A program made the position numbers and the translations under genes. Under the pieces are notes generated by a model. The model searched no databases, was not told the origin of the DNA, and saw only the letters and a list, made by a program, of their open reading frames with translations. From NCBI GenBank assembly GCA_020249145.1, contig JADCGF010000048.1, positions 1 through 42,621 on the forward strand: a stretch of DNA of 42,621 nucleotides, written 5' to 3'. Shown here one piece after another: positions 20,071 to 28,433 of the stretch (positions within the stretch are counted from its first letter, which is position 1; each line of letters begins with the position of its first letter). Origin of the DNA: Roseomonas sp. Lineage in GTDB: Bacteria; Pseudomonadota; Alphaproteobacteria; Acetobacterales; Acetobacteraceae.

Positions 20071-20652
20071 TTATACCTTCGGCACCGCAACCCCAACCAA
20101 AGCATCCCGCGTCACAATCCCCGCCAGCTTTTCCGCACTCCAACCTTCCGTCCCCTCGGGCCGCATCGGCAGCACCATCCAGCGATAATCTGCCGTGCTA
20201 TCCACCACGCGGATTTCAACATCATCGGGGATTTGCGTGCCCCATTCCGCCAGCACCGCGCGCGGTTCACGCACAGCACGCGACCGATAGGCGAAGGATT
20301 TATACCAGCCGGGCGGATAGCCCAGCAGCGCGCGCGGGTAACAGGAACAGAGCGTACAGACCACCAGATGATGCTGCTTTGGCGTATTTTCCAAGACACC
20401 CAATTCCGGCGCGCCAGCCATGGAAGCGCCCGCTGCCTCAGCCGCTGCTTTCCCATCACGCATCAGCAGCGCGTAATAATCAGGGTCAGTCCAGGCACGC
20501 GCCACCATGCGGGCACCGATCTCGGGGCTTGCGCGATCGGTGATCGCCTGGCGCTCAGCGATTTCGGTCTCGCTCACCAGGCCCTTCGCACCAAGGGCAG
20601 CAACCAGCTTGTCCAGCAGCGCGAGGCTCGCGCCAGAAGGGGGGGCGGCCAT
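20071..20652 (-). CDS. Nitrile hydratase alpha subunit (or thiocyanate hydrolase gamma-like), cobalt type
   Basis: The metal-binding claw is VCTLCSCY with Cys99, Cys102 and Cys104. The Thr after the first Cys and the Tyr after the third mark the cobalt-type enzymes. LGYPPGWYKSFAYRSRAVREPRAVL and the later VRVVDSTADYRWMVLP-type segment are standard alpha-subunit features. The enzyme hydrates nitriles to amides, or in thiocyanate hydrolase converts thiocyanate to carbonyl sulfide and ammonia. At 193 residues it is near the size of nitrile hydratase alpha. It starts 1 bp after the stop of the beta C-half gene. The Pro-Trp that commonly follows the claw in bacterial enzymes is Pro-Arg here. No amidase and no metallochaperone is in the window. 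Confidence 0.88.
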   Translation of the reverse strand: MAAPPSGASLALLDKLVAALGAKGLVSETEIAERQAITDRASPEIGARMVARAWTDPDYYALLMRDGKAAAEAAGASMAGAPELGVLENTPKQHHLVVCTLCSCYPRALLGYPPGWYKSFAYRSRAVREPRAVLAEWGTQIPDDVEIRVVDSTADYRWMVLPMRPEGTEGWSAEKLAGIVTRDALVGVAVPKV

Positions 20653-20653
20653 G

Positions 20654-20947
20654 TCAGGCTTCCTCCAACCAATGTTCGAAGATTTCCACCATCACCGTAT
20701 CGCCGGCCTTACCCTCATTCCAAATGGGCGGCTGTTCGAACAGCACATGGTAAAGCTGCCGGCGCGGCGCCGGGCGGGCGAAGGCCAGGTCTTCCGGGTT
20801 CGGGAAGGCACCCAGCGGGCGCACCACCTGGCCCAGGCGCCCGCGCACGTAATGGGGCGTGCGGATATGGCAGGGGCCGCGCGTTTCCGGCCAATCATCC
20901 TTCACGCGCACTTGCGCGCCAGGGGCGAAGCGTGGCGCGGTGTTCAT
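20654..20947 (-). CDS. Nitrile hydratase beta subunit, C-terminal-half protein
   Basis: This 97-residue protein corresponds to the SH3-like C-terminal domain of nitrile hydratase beta. It shows FAPGAQVRVKDDWPETRGPCHIRTP, Y.RGR.G.V, and YHVLFEQPPIWNEGKAG, ending VMVEIFEHWLEEA. In ordinary bacterial nitrile hydratases this domain is fused to the N-half. Here it is a separate gene overlapping the N-half gene by 4 bp (ATGA), as in thiocyanate hydrolase and the three-subunit toyocamycin nitrile hydratase. Confidence 0.87.
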   Translation of the reverse strand: MNTAPRFAPGAQVRVKDDWPETRGPCHIRTPHYVRGRLGQVVRPLGAFPNPEDLAFARPAPRRQLYHVLFEQPPIWNEGKAGDTVMVEIFEHWLEEA

Positions 20948-21237
20948 GCCAAATCCTCCTGCCGAATCACGCCTTTTTCGACCATCAGCAAGGCGATGGA
21001 ACGCAGCCAGCGTTCGTAATAGCCAAGGGCGAAATACTCATCCTGTGGGATGCTTTCGATGCCGCGGCGGAGTTCATCCACCGTCATCATCTTTTTCTGC
21101 GCCAGGATTTGACGAATGGCATCCACCTTCTTGCCAAAGGCATCGGGCGGCGCCTCATCATGCTCAACTGGGGTGCAGCGGAAGCGCGCAATCCCGCCTA
21201 TGTCGTGCAGCGCGCGGTTGGGTGATTCCTCGGTCAT
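20944..21237 (-). CDS. Nitrile hydratase beta subunit, N-terminal-half protein
   Basis: This 97-residue helical protein matches the N-terminal half of nitrile hydratase beta. It has ALHDIGG near the start, then PPDAFGKKVDAIRQIL and FALGYYERWLRSIALLMVEKGVI, the family's conserved Tyr-Tyr-x-x-Trp block. It is the first gene of a three-gene unit: beta N-half, beta C-half, alpha. An activator or P14K-like accessory protein is the alternative for such small genes, but the YYERW block and the adjacent C-half favour a split subunit. Confidence 0.82.
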   Translation of the reverse strand: MTEESPNRALHDIGGIARFRCTPVEHDEAPPDAFGKKVDAIRQILAQKKMMTVDELRRGIESIPQDEYFALGYYERWLRSIALLMVEKGVIRQEDLA

Positions 21238-21279
21238 GGCGAAAGCTTAATATGGAAAAGCCAGGGCGCGAAAGGGGCG

Positions 21280-22176
21280 TTATTTCACTTCCTCGGTCGG
21301 CCCCACGCCCCAGATATCGGCGCGCTTTATATAGCCCCGGAATTCGCCGATTTGCGCCTCACACCAGGGGCTATTGGCCTCACAGGCACGCAGCCGCCCC
21401 ACCACGCCGGGGCGCAGCCGCGCGACGGGCTGCGCCTGATCCTCTGCCCGGCGGCGGAGCATGACCTCAGTGCCCGGCGCGCCACGCACCACAAAGGAAC
21501 GCCTGCCCATGAGCGTTGATTGATGCACCCAGCCTTCGGTGCCTTCCGGGTCGCGGATACGGCGCCAGAGTTCGAATTCGCGCACAATTTCCACCGGTAG
21601 TTCGCGGCGCTGATAGGTCCATTCAATGGGGAAGCGCGTGCCCGGGCCGCTCCGCATATTCACCTCATCCGAACGCAGCGCGGCAAAACGCGGCAGCGGC
21701 AGGCCCGAGATGGACCCGATGGTAGGGGCGCGTTCCGCTGGCGGGGGGGGCGCGGGCGTGGGCTCGGCTGGTTTGGCAGCGCCGGCGGTGACGGCGGCGC
21801 CCGCAGCGGCGCCGGCCGCAACACCCGCGGCAGCGCCGGCGGCGGCGCGATTGCCCTGGCCCGCTTGTGGCTGACCGGCGGGGCGTTGTTGCTGCCCTGC
21901 CTGACGCTGCTGTTGCCCAGGCGGGCGCTGCTGTTGTTGCGCAGCCGGCGGACGCTGCTGCCCCTCCGCATTGCGTTGCGTCGCCTGGGGTCTCGGCGGC
22001 GGATTGACCACCGGCGGGCGCGGTTCTGGCCGTTGCTGCGCGGCAGGCGCAGGCGCGGCGGGTGCGGCCTGGCGCGGCGGCGGCACATTCTGCGCGCCCC
22101 CCAGGCTTGATTGGCCAAAGGCCGGCGCGGCCAGCAGCAGTGCGCTCAGAAACGGCAAAAGGCGGTGAGGATGCAT
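21280..22176 (-). CDS. Exported SH3-domain protein with proline/glutamine- and alanine-rich linkers
   Basis: A signal peptide (LLPFLSALLLAAPAFG) is followed by about 110 residues of low-complexity Pro/Gln and Ala/Gly repeats. Two bacterial SH3-type domains then follow: RSDEVNMRSGPGTRFPIEWTY, with WVHQSTLMGRRSF, and a second ending SPWCEAQIGEFRGYIKR. The domains resemble the SH3_4 type used by periplasmic cell-wall-associated proteins. Two cysteines in the second domain may pair. The ATG at 22176 begins a proper signal peptide; a longer frame at 22212 is less likely. The protein probably acts in the periplasm or cell envelope, and the molecular role is unknown. It lies 42 bp upstream of the nitrile hydratase genes on the same strand but shows no functional link. 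Confidence 0.75.
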   Translation of the reverse strand: MHPHRLLPFLSALLLAAPAFGQSSLGGAQNVPPPRQAAPAAPAPAAQQRPEPRPPVVNPPPRPQATQRNAEGQQRPPAAQQQQRPPGQQQRQAGQQQRPAGQPQAGQGNRAAAGAAAGVAAGAAAGAAVTAGAAKPAEPTPAPPPPAERAPTIGSISGLPLPRFAALRSDEVNMRSGPGTRFPIEWTYQRRELPVEIVREFELWRRIRDPEGTEGWVHQSTLMGRRSFVVRGAPGTEVMLRRRAEDQAQPVARLRPGVVGRLRACEANSPWCEAQIGEFRGYIKRADIWGVGPTEEVK

Positions 22177-22234
22177 AGCAACATTTCTTCCGCCCCTGAG
22201 GGCCAAGGTCAAGCATTACTTGTGACCAAGCGCC

Positions 22235-23776
22235 TCAAACCCTGGAACTTGGCCGGTAGAAGGGTTCATGCCGGGAAGGATCAATGTATTCGGCATAGAA
22301 TCGCTTGGCATGGGGCAGCAGCGCCTTGGAAAGCTGGCGCCGTTCCACCTCATCATCCGCCAAAACGCGGGACAGATCATCATGCAAAGCCTTCAGCACT
22401 GAGTCGCGGTCCACCCGCGTGAAGCGGCCTTCCTGATAAATCACTTCGCCATCACACATCACGGCGCGCACGGCGCTGGCCTTGGCGCGCTGCACCACCG
22501 CATCCAGGGTAGGGGTGAGTTCATCCAGATAGGGATAGGCGGTGCTGTCCCAATCAATGAGCGACAAATCCGCCCCCTTGCCCACTTCAAGCGTGCCGAG
22601 GCTTTCGCGCCAGGAAGTGGTGCGCGCACCGCCAACCGTTGCCATGCGCAGCACCTGGCCCATGCCGGGCACGTCATCATCGCCCATGCCTGGCACGCGA
22701 TGGGCGCGCAGCACCAGGCGCAATTCCTGGAGCATGTCGCGGTCATCATTGATGCCGGCCTCATCCAGCCCAATCGCCGTATTGATGCCCTTGGCTTCGA
22801 AGCGATTGAGCGGTGCCACACCGGAACGCAGGCGGAAATTGGAAGAACAATTATGGCAAATGCAGGTGCCGGTTTCGGCGAGGCGATCAATATCCTTCTC
22901 ATTCAGCCAGACACCATGGCCGAGGGTCATATTCGGCCCCAGCATGCCGAAGCGATCAAGATATTCCACCGCCGTGCCGCCGCCGCGGCGGCGCGCATAT
23001 TCCTTCTGATAGGCGGTTTCAAGCAGATGCATATGGATCGGCGCATCATGACTGCGTGAAAGCTCCGCCATCGCCGCCAAAGCCTTATCGGAACACCAAT
23101 GCAGATTGGCCGGCGCCAATTGCACGCGCACGCGGCGCTTGGGGTTGTGGGTGCGATGGAGGTTGCGGAACAGATCGAGGTTGTCTTCCAGCGTCAATTG
23201 AAAGCGGTCAAACCAGCGCTGCATCGGCCCGCGCAATTCAGGCGGCAGGCTGGCCACGAAATCCTGATCCGCCTGATAAACCAGCCGGTTCTGATCACGC
23301 AGCGCGAAGCAATAGGAAACGCGCATGCCAATTTCTTCATACGCGCGGATCACCTCGCCCGCGCGCTTTTCCACATCGGGCAGCCTGCCCGGCGCCCAGC
23401 CATGCAAATGCTGCACGGTCGTGATGCCAGACCCGATCATCTCAAAGGCAGAATAGAGCGTATCGAGGTAAGGGTTCACATTGCGCGCGACCATGCGCGT
23501 GACGAACCAAAGCTCCAGCGGCATATCGGGGGAGCCCAATTGCACCGGCGTCAGCCCGACATGGTGATGCGCATTGACGAAGCCTGGCAGCATGACCTCC
23601 CGCCCCGAACCCACCACCGGGATATGCGGGTGCTTGCGGCGCAGATCATCATGGGTGCCGATTTCGGTGATGATGCCATCTTCCTGGATCAGCGCACCAT
23701 CGGTGATTTCCTCCCAAGCGGTGGCCGAGAGGATTTTGGTGATCATGGCGCGGCTGCGCACCAGGGTGACGGCCAT
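22235..23776 (-). CDS. Amidohydrolase-superfamily metal-dependent hydrolase (AtzA/TrzN/guanine deaminase-like)
   Basis: The 513-residue TIM-barrel hydrolase has the metal site NAHHHVG (His70 to His72) and a second histidine block HMHLLET. TLGHGVWLNEKDI and IGLDEAGINDD supply a further His and the catalytic Asp. A C-terminal beta segment reads LEVGKGADLSLIDWD. The pattern places it with cytosine/guanine deaminase and triazine hydrolase relatives, which remove amino or other groups from N-heterocycles. The substrate is unknown. It is divergent from an SDR and a Bug receptor, so together these may form a catabolic unit. It starts at 23776. Confidence 0.85.
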   Translation of the reverse strand: MAVTLVRSRAMITKILSATAWEEITDGALIQEDGIITEIGTHDDLRRKHPHIPVVGSGREVMLPGFVNAHHHVGLTPVQLGSPDMPLELWFVTRMVARNVNPYLDTLYSAFEMIGSGITTVQHLHGWAPGRLPDVEKRAGEVIRAYEEIGMRVSYCFALRDQNRLVYQADQDFVASLPPELRGPMQRWFDRFQLTLEDNLDLFRNLHRTHNPKRRVRVQLAPANLHWCSDKALAAMAELSRSHDAPIHMHLLETAYQKEYARRRGGGTAVEYLDRFGMLGPNMTLGHGVWLNEKDIDRLAETGTCICHNCSSNFRLRSGVAPLNRFEAKGINTAIGLDEAGINDDRDMLQELRLVLRAHRVPGMGDDDVPGMGQVLRMATVGGARTTSWRESLGTLEVGKGADLSLIDWDSTAYPYLDELTPTLDAVVQRAKASAVRAVMCDGEVIYQEGRFTRVDRDSVLKALHDDLSRVLADDEVERRQLSKALLPHAKRFYAEYIDPSRHEPFYRPSSRV

Positions 23777-23851
23777 GGCGGGTTCTCCGGTTCAGATGAA
23801 ATCAGCTTAGCGTAAAATCCGCGCCCTCATTGCAAGGGGTCTGGACGGGGC

Positions 23852-23877
23852 GGCGCGAAGCGCGGATGCTTCGCGCC
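23852..23877. promoter_or_regulatory. Perfect 9-bp inverted repeat before the SDR gene
   Basis: GGCGCGAAG (23852-23860) and CTTCGCGCC (23869-23877) are exact reverse complements around an 8-bp loop. They lie 20 bp upstream of the SDR ATG and in the divergent gap to the amidohydrolase. It could be an operator for a local regulator or a leader hairpin that masks ribosome access. No T run follows, so it is probably not a terminator. Confidence 0.5.
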
Positions 23878-23897
23878 AAAGCAAGTAGGAGGAAAGC

Positions 23898-24701
23898 ATG
23901 CTCAGTCTCAAAGGCAAGGTCGCCATCGTCACCGGTGCGGGTTCGGTCGGCCCCGGTTGGGGCAATGGCAAGGCAACGGCGGTGTTGCTCGCGCGCCAGG
24001 GGGCCAAGGTGTTTGGCCTGGATAATAACGCTGCCGCGGTTGAGGAAACCATCGGCATCATCAAATCCGAAGGCGGGGAAGCGACAGCGCATGTTTGTGA
24101 TGTGCTTGATTCCGAAAGCTTCCAGGCGGCGGTGGAAGCCTGCATTACGCGCTATGGCCAGTTGGACATCATGGTCAATAATGTCGGTGGCTCACACCCC
24201 GGCGGCGCGGAATCCATGCCGGAGGAAGTCTGGGACCGCCAGGTGGATTTCAATCTGAAATCCGCTTTCCTGGGCTGCAAATTCGCCCTGCCGCATCTGA
24301 AGAAGCGGCCGGGGAGTGCGATTGTGAATATCTCCTCCATCGCCGGCTATCGCATGCAGGCGGCGCGGCCGCATGTGGCCTATAGCGCCACCAAATACGG
24401 CATTGTGGCGCTGTCCAAATCAGTCGCCATCGAAAACGCCAAGGCGGGCGTGCGCTGCAACACCGTGGTGCCGGGGCTGATGCATACACCACTCGTAGAA
24501 TATCGGCTCGTCAGGCAATTGGGCGGCAATGACGCCGCCGCGCTGATCGCCAAGCGCGATGCGCAAGTGCCGCTCGGCAAAATGGGTGAGGGCTGGGATA
24601 TTGCCCATGCGGTGCTGTTCCTGGTGTCCAATGAGGCGAAGCACATCACCGGCACGGAATTGATCGTTGATGGTGGCATTACCGCTGCCGGCGCCCTTTA
24701 G
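23898..24701 (+). CDS. Short-chain dehydrogenase/reductase
   Basis: This NAD(P)-dependent oxidoreductase has 267 residues. The Rossmann motif is unusual in spacing: TGAGSVGPGWGNGKA carries extra residues where most members have TGxxxGxG. NNVGG, NISSIAG and the catalytic YSATK follow. The C-terminal ITGTELIVDGG is typical of classical SDRs. An acidic residue after the second strand (FGLDNN) suggests NAD preference. It starts at 23898 after TAGGAGGA. A Bug receptor gene follows after 24 bp, probably cotranscribed. The substrate is unknown. Confidence 0.9.
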   Translation: MLSLKGKVAIVTGAGSVGPGWGNGKATAVLLARQGAKVFGLDNNAAAVEETIGIIKSEGGEATAHVCDVLDSESFQAAVEACITRYGQLDIMVNNVGGSHPGGAESMPEEVWDRQVDFNLKSAFLGCKFALPHLKKRPGSAIVNISSIAGYRMQAARPHVAYSATKYGIVALSKSVAIENAKAGVRCNTVVPGLMHTPLVEYRLVRQLGGNDAAALIAKRDAQVPLGKMGEGWDIAHAVLFLVSNEAKHITGTELIVDGGITAAGAL

Positions 24702-24725
24702 AAACAGAAACAGGAGGACATCGCG

Positions 24726-25709
24726 ATGACGCAAAACCTTTCCCGCCGCGCGCTGACGGGTGCGGCGCTTGGCCTGCTCAGCACGCCCGCGCTGGTACGC
24801 GCGCAAGACGCCTTCCCCAATCGTCCCATCACGCTGGTGGTGCCCGCCCCCGCCGGCGGGGGCACGGATTTCAGCGCCAGGCTGATCGCTGATCAATTGG
24901 GCCGCGCTTTGGGTGGTTCCATGGTGGTGGAAAACCGCCCCGGCGGGAATGATGTGGTGGGGCTGACTTCCGTACTGCAAGCGCGTGCCGATGGCCATAC
25001 GCTGCTGTGTGGCTATTGCGGCACCATGACAGGGCGGGTCGCGGTTGGCACGCTGGGCAATATCCTGCCGGCACGCGACTTCATCCCAATCGGTCAGATC
25101 ACCGATACGCCGCAGCTTTTCGTGACGCACCCTTCGGTGCCGGTTACTACCATGCGTGAATTCATCGCCTACGCCAAGCAAAGGCCGGGCGATCTAACTT
25201 ATGCCTCGGCGGGCGTTGGGTCCATGCATCATCTGGGCGCGGAATTGCTAAAGCTGCGCGCGGGCATTGACATGCTGCATGTGCCCTATCGCGGCACGGG
25301 CGAAACCATTCGCGACCTGATCGCGGGGCGCGTGCATTTCTACATGAATTCCCCGCCACCACTCACGCCGCTGGTCGCGGATGGCAGGCTGCGCGCGCTT
25401 TGCGTCAGTTCCAATGAACGTCATCCCGGCATGCCGCATATTCCGTCAGCCAAGGAAGAAGGCTTGGCGGATCTGGACCTCAATGTCTGGTTCAGCCTTT
25501 TCGCCCCGCGCGGCACGCCGGAACCCGTGGCGCGGCTGCTGGCGCAGAAATTGAACGAAGTGTTGGCTGATCCCGCCATCCGCAAACGCGCCTTTGATGC
25601 CGGGGCGCTGGTGGTGCCTTCCTCGCCGGAAGCGCTCGCGGCCCGCATGGAACGCGAAACCGCCGCCTGGGTCGAGGTTGTGCGGGCAGCCAGGATCACC
25701 ACTGGTTAA
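24726..25709 (+). CDS. Tripartite tricarboxylate transporter receptor, TctC/Bug family
   Basis: The 327-residue periplasmic receptor has a Tat-type start (SRRALTGAALGLLSTPALVRA). Family motifs are RPITLVVPAPAGGGTD, MVVENRPGGND, YASAGVGSMHHLGAELL and HVPYRGTGETI. AGGAGGA precedes the ATG. It is distinct from the receptor at 12442. Lying directly after the SDR and divergent from the amidohydrolase, it may bring in the substrate that these enzymes degrade; this is inferred from position. Confidence 0.9.
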   Translation: MTQNLSRRALTGAALGLLSTPALVRAQDAFPNRPITLVVPAPAGGGTDFSARLIADQLGRALGGSMVVENRPGGNDVVGLTSVLQARADGHTLLCGYCGTMTGRVAVGTLGNILPARDFIPIGQITDTPQLFVTHPSVPVTTMREFIAYAKQRPGDLTYASAGVGSMHHLGAELLKLRAGIDMLHVPYRGTGETIRDLIAGRVHFYMNSPPPLTPLVADGRLRALCVSSNERHPGMPHIPSAKEEGLADLDLNVWFSLFAPRGTPEPVARLLAQKLNEVLADPAIRKRAFDAGALVVPSSPEALAARMERETAAWVEVVRAARITTG

Positions 25710-25807
25710 CCGTTCGGGCGCAGGCGATGGCGCGCTTCACGGTAACTTAACCGGGTCAGGCGAAAATGCTTTCAGGTGATTCACCCGGGATCGCCTGATG
25801 GTGGACC

Positions 25808-26461
25808 ATGCCGATTCCAAGCTACGCAGATGCGGTGCGCTATGTGCGTCGCCAGCCGCGGATCAATACCAGCGCCCTGGCTGATGGCCTTGGGATCCGT
25901 TGGAGCTTGGCTCTCGACTACCTGCAGCGCATGGAGCAAGCGGGCGTTGTTGGCACCATCGACGATCACGGCTGGTGGCCTGTGTCCCGGCCTCAGGGTC
26001 CGCCTGCCGTTCGCAAAGCCACAGCGGCCCAGGCTGCGACGCCGCAAGAAAGCCCCACACCCAAGTCCGAAAGACCGCAAGAAGCTCTCACCGCCGGGGC
26101 GCCCCTTGGCCAGTCCAGTGATGAAGAGCAGCAGGAGTTACTGGAAAAACTGCGTGACGCAGCCCGTGTGCTAATGGCCGAGCGGGAGAATATGCAAAAA
26201 CTCCGTGATGCCTGCCGACTGCTGATCGCCGAACGTGAAGCCTGGAAGCGCCGCGCTTTGGCCGCTGAGGCGCGCATGCTGACCGAAGAGGCCGATGAAA
26301 TGGATCGCCACCGCTTTGATGCGCTGCGCCGCGTGCTCGCGCGTGAATTGCACCCGGATTATGCGCCTGCGAATTGTGCCGATCTTCCACTGCGTGAGGC
26401 CTTGTTCAAATCCATCTGGCCCAAGGTGGAACAGATCGAACGCAAGGGGCGCGGTGGGTAA
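25808..26461 (+). CDS. Unknown protein: winged-helix-like N-terminus, coiled coil, HPD-containing C-terminus
   Basis: Residues 1-55 (YADAVRYVRRQPRINTSALA...YLQRMEQAGVVG) closely resemble the gamma winged helix of FtsK, which binds DNA motifs. A variable Pro/Ala-rich linker and a coiled coil at about 105-160 follow. The C-terminus ARELHPDYAPANC...REALFKSIWPKVEQIE contains an HPD tripeptide, a J-domain hallmark. Only one J-like helix pair is apparent, so it may be a degenerate J-domain. I know no function for this combination. It stands alone between the Bug receptor and coaBC, with about 100 bp upstream. Confidence 0.6.
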   Translation: MPIPSYADAVRYVRRQPRINTSALADGLGIRWSLALDYLQRMEQAGVVGTIDDHGWWPVSRPQGPPAVRKATAAQAATPQESPTPKSERPQEALTAGAPLGQSSDEEQQELLEKLRDAARVLMAERENMQKLRDACRLLIAEREAWKRRALAAEARMLTEEADEMDRHRFDALRRVLARELHPDYAPANCADLPLREALFKSIWPKVEQIERKGRGG

Positions 26462-26787
26462 GCCCTGCGCAATGGCTAGAAACTGTCATTGCCCCAATGG
26501 CTTCGCCCGATTGCCGCGCGCGCGCGACGGGGTGATGGCCCTGATTTTCCTGGATTTTACCCTGACCGCCGGCTGATCCGGGCAGAGACCCCATGCAATG
26601 ACGAAGCCCGCTTCTGGGGCCGGAAACGGTGCCGCAAATTAATGAAGTGACACGCCAGCCATGGCGAAACCCCATCAGCCAGAGGCAACCCAGGACAAGC
26701 ATGACGCCGTGATCGGAAATCCCAACTGGTTTCAGGCACTTGCGCTCCGCATTTCATTCAGGCCGCTTCTGGGTTAGGCTTTCCGCC
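26462..26787 (+). other. 326-bp gap upstream of coaBC
   Basis: No gene, tRNA or repeat array is seen. Reading frames crossing it lack natural amino-acid content. It presumably contains the coaBC promoter, but no clear -35/-10 pair could be assigned by eye. Confidence 0.5.
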
Positions 26788-27978
26788 ATGCTTTCAGGTC
26801 GCCAAATCCTGCTGATCGTCTCGGGCTCCGTCGCTGCCTATAAGGCGCTGGAATTCTCCCGGCTTGCGCGCAAGGCGGGGGCGAGTGTCACCGCCATCCT
26901 GACGGCAGGCGGGGCGCGGTTTGTGACGAAGGAAGCGCTCGCCGCCATCACCGGCCAGGCGGTGCATGATGATCTTTGGGCCGCCGAGGCCGAGATTGGC
27001 CATATCCGCCTGGCGCGCCTGCCCGATCTGGTGCTGGTGGCGCCGGCCTCCGCTGATTTGCTCGCGAAGATCACGCATGGCTTGGCGGATGATCTGGCGA
27101 CATGCGTGCTGCTGGCGACCCGCGCGCCGATCATGGTGGCGCCCGCGATGAACCCGGCCATGTGGGAGAACGCGGCGACGCAGGCGAATATAGCGACGCT
27201 GCGGGCGCGCGGCATTCGCATCGCCGGGCCGGCGGAAGGCGCCATGGCGGAACCCGAATCAGGCCCCGGTCGGTTGATTGAACCGACGGCGCTTTTGGAA
27301 GAACTCGCGGCGGCTCTGGCCCCCGCCCCGCAGCCCCTGCAAGGCCGCCATGTGCTGGTGACGAGTGGCCCGACCCATGAACCGATTGACCCGGTGCGCT
27401 ACATCGCCAATCGCAGCAGCGGCAAGCAGGGCCATGCGATTGCGACAGCGCTCGCCGCACTTGGCGCGCGGGTGACTTTGGTTTCCGGCCCGGTGCATCA
27501 GCCAGATCCTGCGGGTGTCAGCGTCAAGCGCGTGGAATCTGCACGCGATATGCTGGCCGCTTGTAAAGCCGCATTGCCTGCCGATGTCGCGATTTGCGCG
27601 GCGGCCGTTGCGGATTGGCGGAGCGCCGCCGCCGCCGATCAAAAGATGAAAAAAATCGCGGGTGAAGTGCCGCCGCCCATCGCGCTGGCGCTCAATCCCG
27701 ATATTCTGGCAACACTTTCTGCCGCCGGGCCGCACCGACCGAAACTGGTGGTGGGTTTCGCGGCGGAGACCGAAAAGCTGGAAGAACATGCGCGGGCCAA
27801 GCGGAAAAAGAAGGCTTGCGATTGGATTGTGGCAAATGATGTCTCCGGCGATGTGATGGGGGGCGCGGAGAATACAGTGTTGCTGATCACGCCCAAAGGC
27901 ACGGAATCCTGGCCTCGCATGAAAAAGGAAGACGTCGCGGCAAGGCTTGCCGCGCGCATTGCAGAGGCTTTGGCATGA
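26788..27978 (+). CDS. coaBC: Bifunctional phosphopantothenoylcysteine decarboxylase/phosphopantothenate-cysteine ligase CoaBC
   Basis: CoaBC makes 4'-phosphopantetheine on the coenzyme A pathway. The N-terminal FMN decarboxylase domain (1-180) shows [16 protein letters not shown], the His of GHIRLAR, and APAMNPAMW. The C-terminal CTP-dependent ligase domain shows [31 protein letters not shown] sequence, [15 protein letters not shown] and DWIVANDV. At 396 residues it matches the usual length. The start at 26788 gives MLSGRQILL; a longer frame from 26740 adds an untypical leader. Its stop overlaps the dut start by 4 bp (ATGA). Confidence 0.96.
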   Translation: MLSGRQILLIVSGSVAAYKALEFSRLARKAGASVTAILTAGGARFVTKEALAAITGQAVHDDLWAAEAEIGHIRLARLPDLVLVAPASADLLAKITHGLADDLATCVLLATRAPIMVAPAMNPAMWENAATQANIATLRARGIRIAGPAEGAMAEPESGPGRLIEPTALLEELAAALAPAPQPLQGRHVLVTSGPTHEPIDPVRYIANRSSGKQGHAIATALAALGARVTLVSGPVHQPDPAGVSVKRVESARDMLAACKAALPADVAICAAAVADWRSAAAADQKMKKIAGEVPPPIALALNPDILATLSAAGPHRPKLVVGFAAETEKLEEHARAKRKKKACDWIVANDVSGDVMGGAENTVLLITPKGTESWPRMKKEDVAARLAARIAEALA

Positions 27979-28427
27979 CCCCGGAAATTGCTGTGATACG
28001 CCTGCCCCATGGCGCAGATTTGCCGCTGCCAAGCTATGCGACTGAAGGCGCCGCGGGGATGGATTTGTTGGCCGCGATCAGCGCGCCGGTGGTGATCCCG
28101 CCGGGCGGGCGCGCCTTGATTCCAACGGGCCTTACAATGGCGATCCCGGCGGGGTATGAAATTCAGGTGCGGCCAAGGTCTGGTTTGGCGCTGAAAAACG
28201 GCATTACCCTGCCCAATAGCCCCGGCACGGTAGACGAAGATTATCGCGGCGAATTGGGCGTGATCCTGATGAATGCGGGCAATGAGCCCTTCACCGTGGA
28301 ACGCGGCATGCGCATTGCCCAAGCCGTACTGGCGCCGGTGACGCGCGGCGTTTGGCGCGAAGTGACCGAACTGCCGGAATCCGCACGCGGGGCGGGCGGT
28401 TTCGGCAGTACCGGGACGAAGGTTTAA
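27975..28427 (+). CDS. dut: Deoxyuridine 5'-triphosphate nucleotidohydrolase
   Basis: The trimeric dUTPase hydrolyses dUTP to dUMP and pyrophosphate. The five motifs are visible in order: [10 protein letters not shown] (1), [11 protein letters not shown] (2), [16 protein letters not shown] (3), [12 protein letters not shown] (4) and [10 protein letters not shown] (5). Length 150 is normal. It is translationally coupled to coaBC, an arrangement known in proteobacteria. It converges on a RidA gene with a 6-bp gap. Confidence 0.97.
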   Translation: MTPEIAVIRLPHGADLPLPSYATEGAAGMDLLAAISAPVVIPPGGRALIPTGLTMAIPAGYEIQVRPRSGLALKNGITLPNSPGTVDEDYRGELGVILMNAGNEPFTVERGMRIAQAVLAPVTRGVWREVTELPESARGAGGFGSTGTKV

Positions 28428-28433
28428 CGGGTT

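Noticed and set aside
21830..22010. Gln/Pro-rich and Ala/Gly-rich repeats as a possible CRISPR or tandem array
   Set aside because: There are no regular repeat-spacer units; it is coding low-complexity sequence.
21500..22110. Several overlapping frames over the SH3 gene linker
   Set aside because: The low-complexity GC-rich linker leaves all frames open; only the minus-strand frame has a signal peptide and SH3 domains.
26406..26702. 98-residue minus-strand frame upstream of coaBC
   Set aside because: Its content (many Gly, Arg, Ser, Cys) has no domain and no Shine-Dalgarno; it is probably noise.
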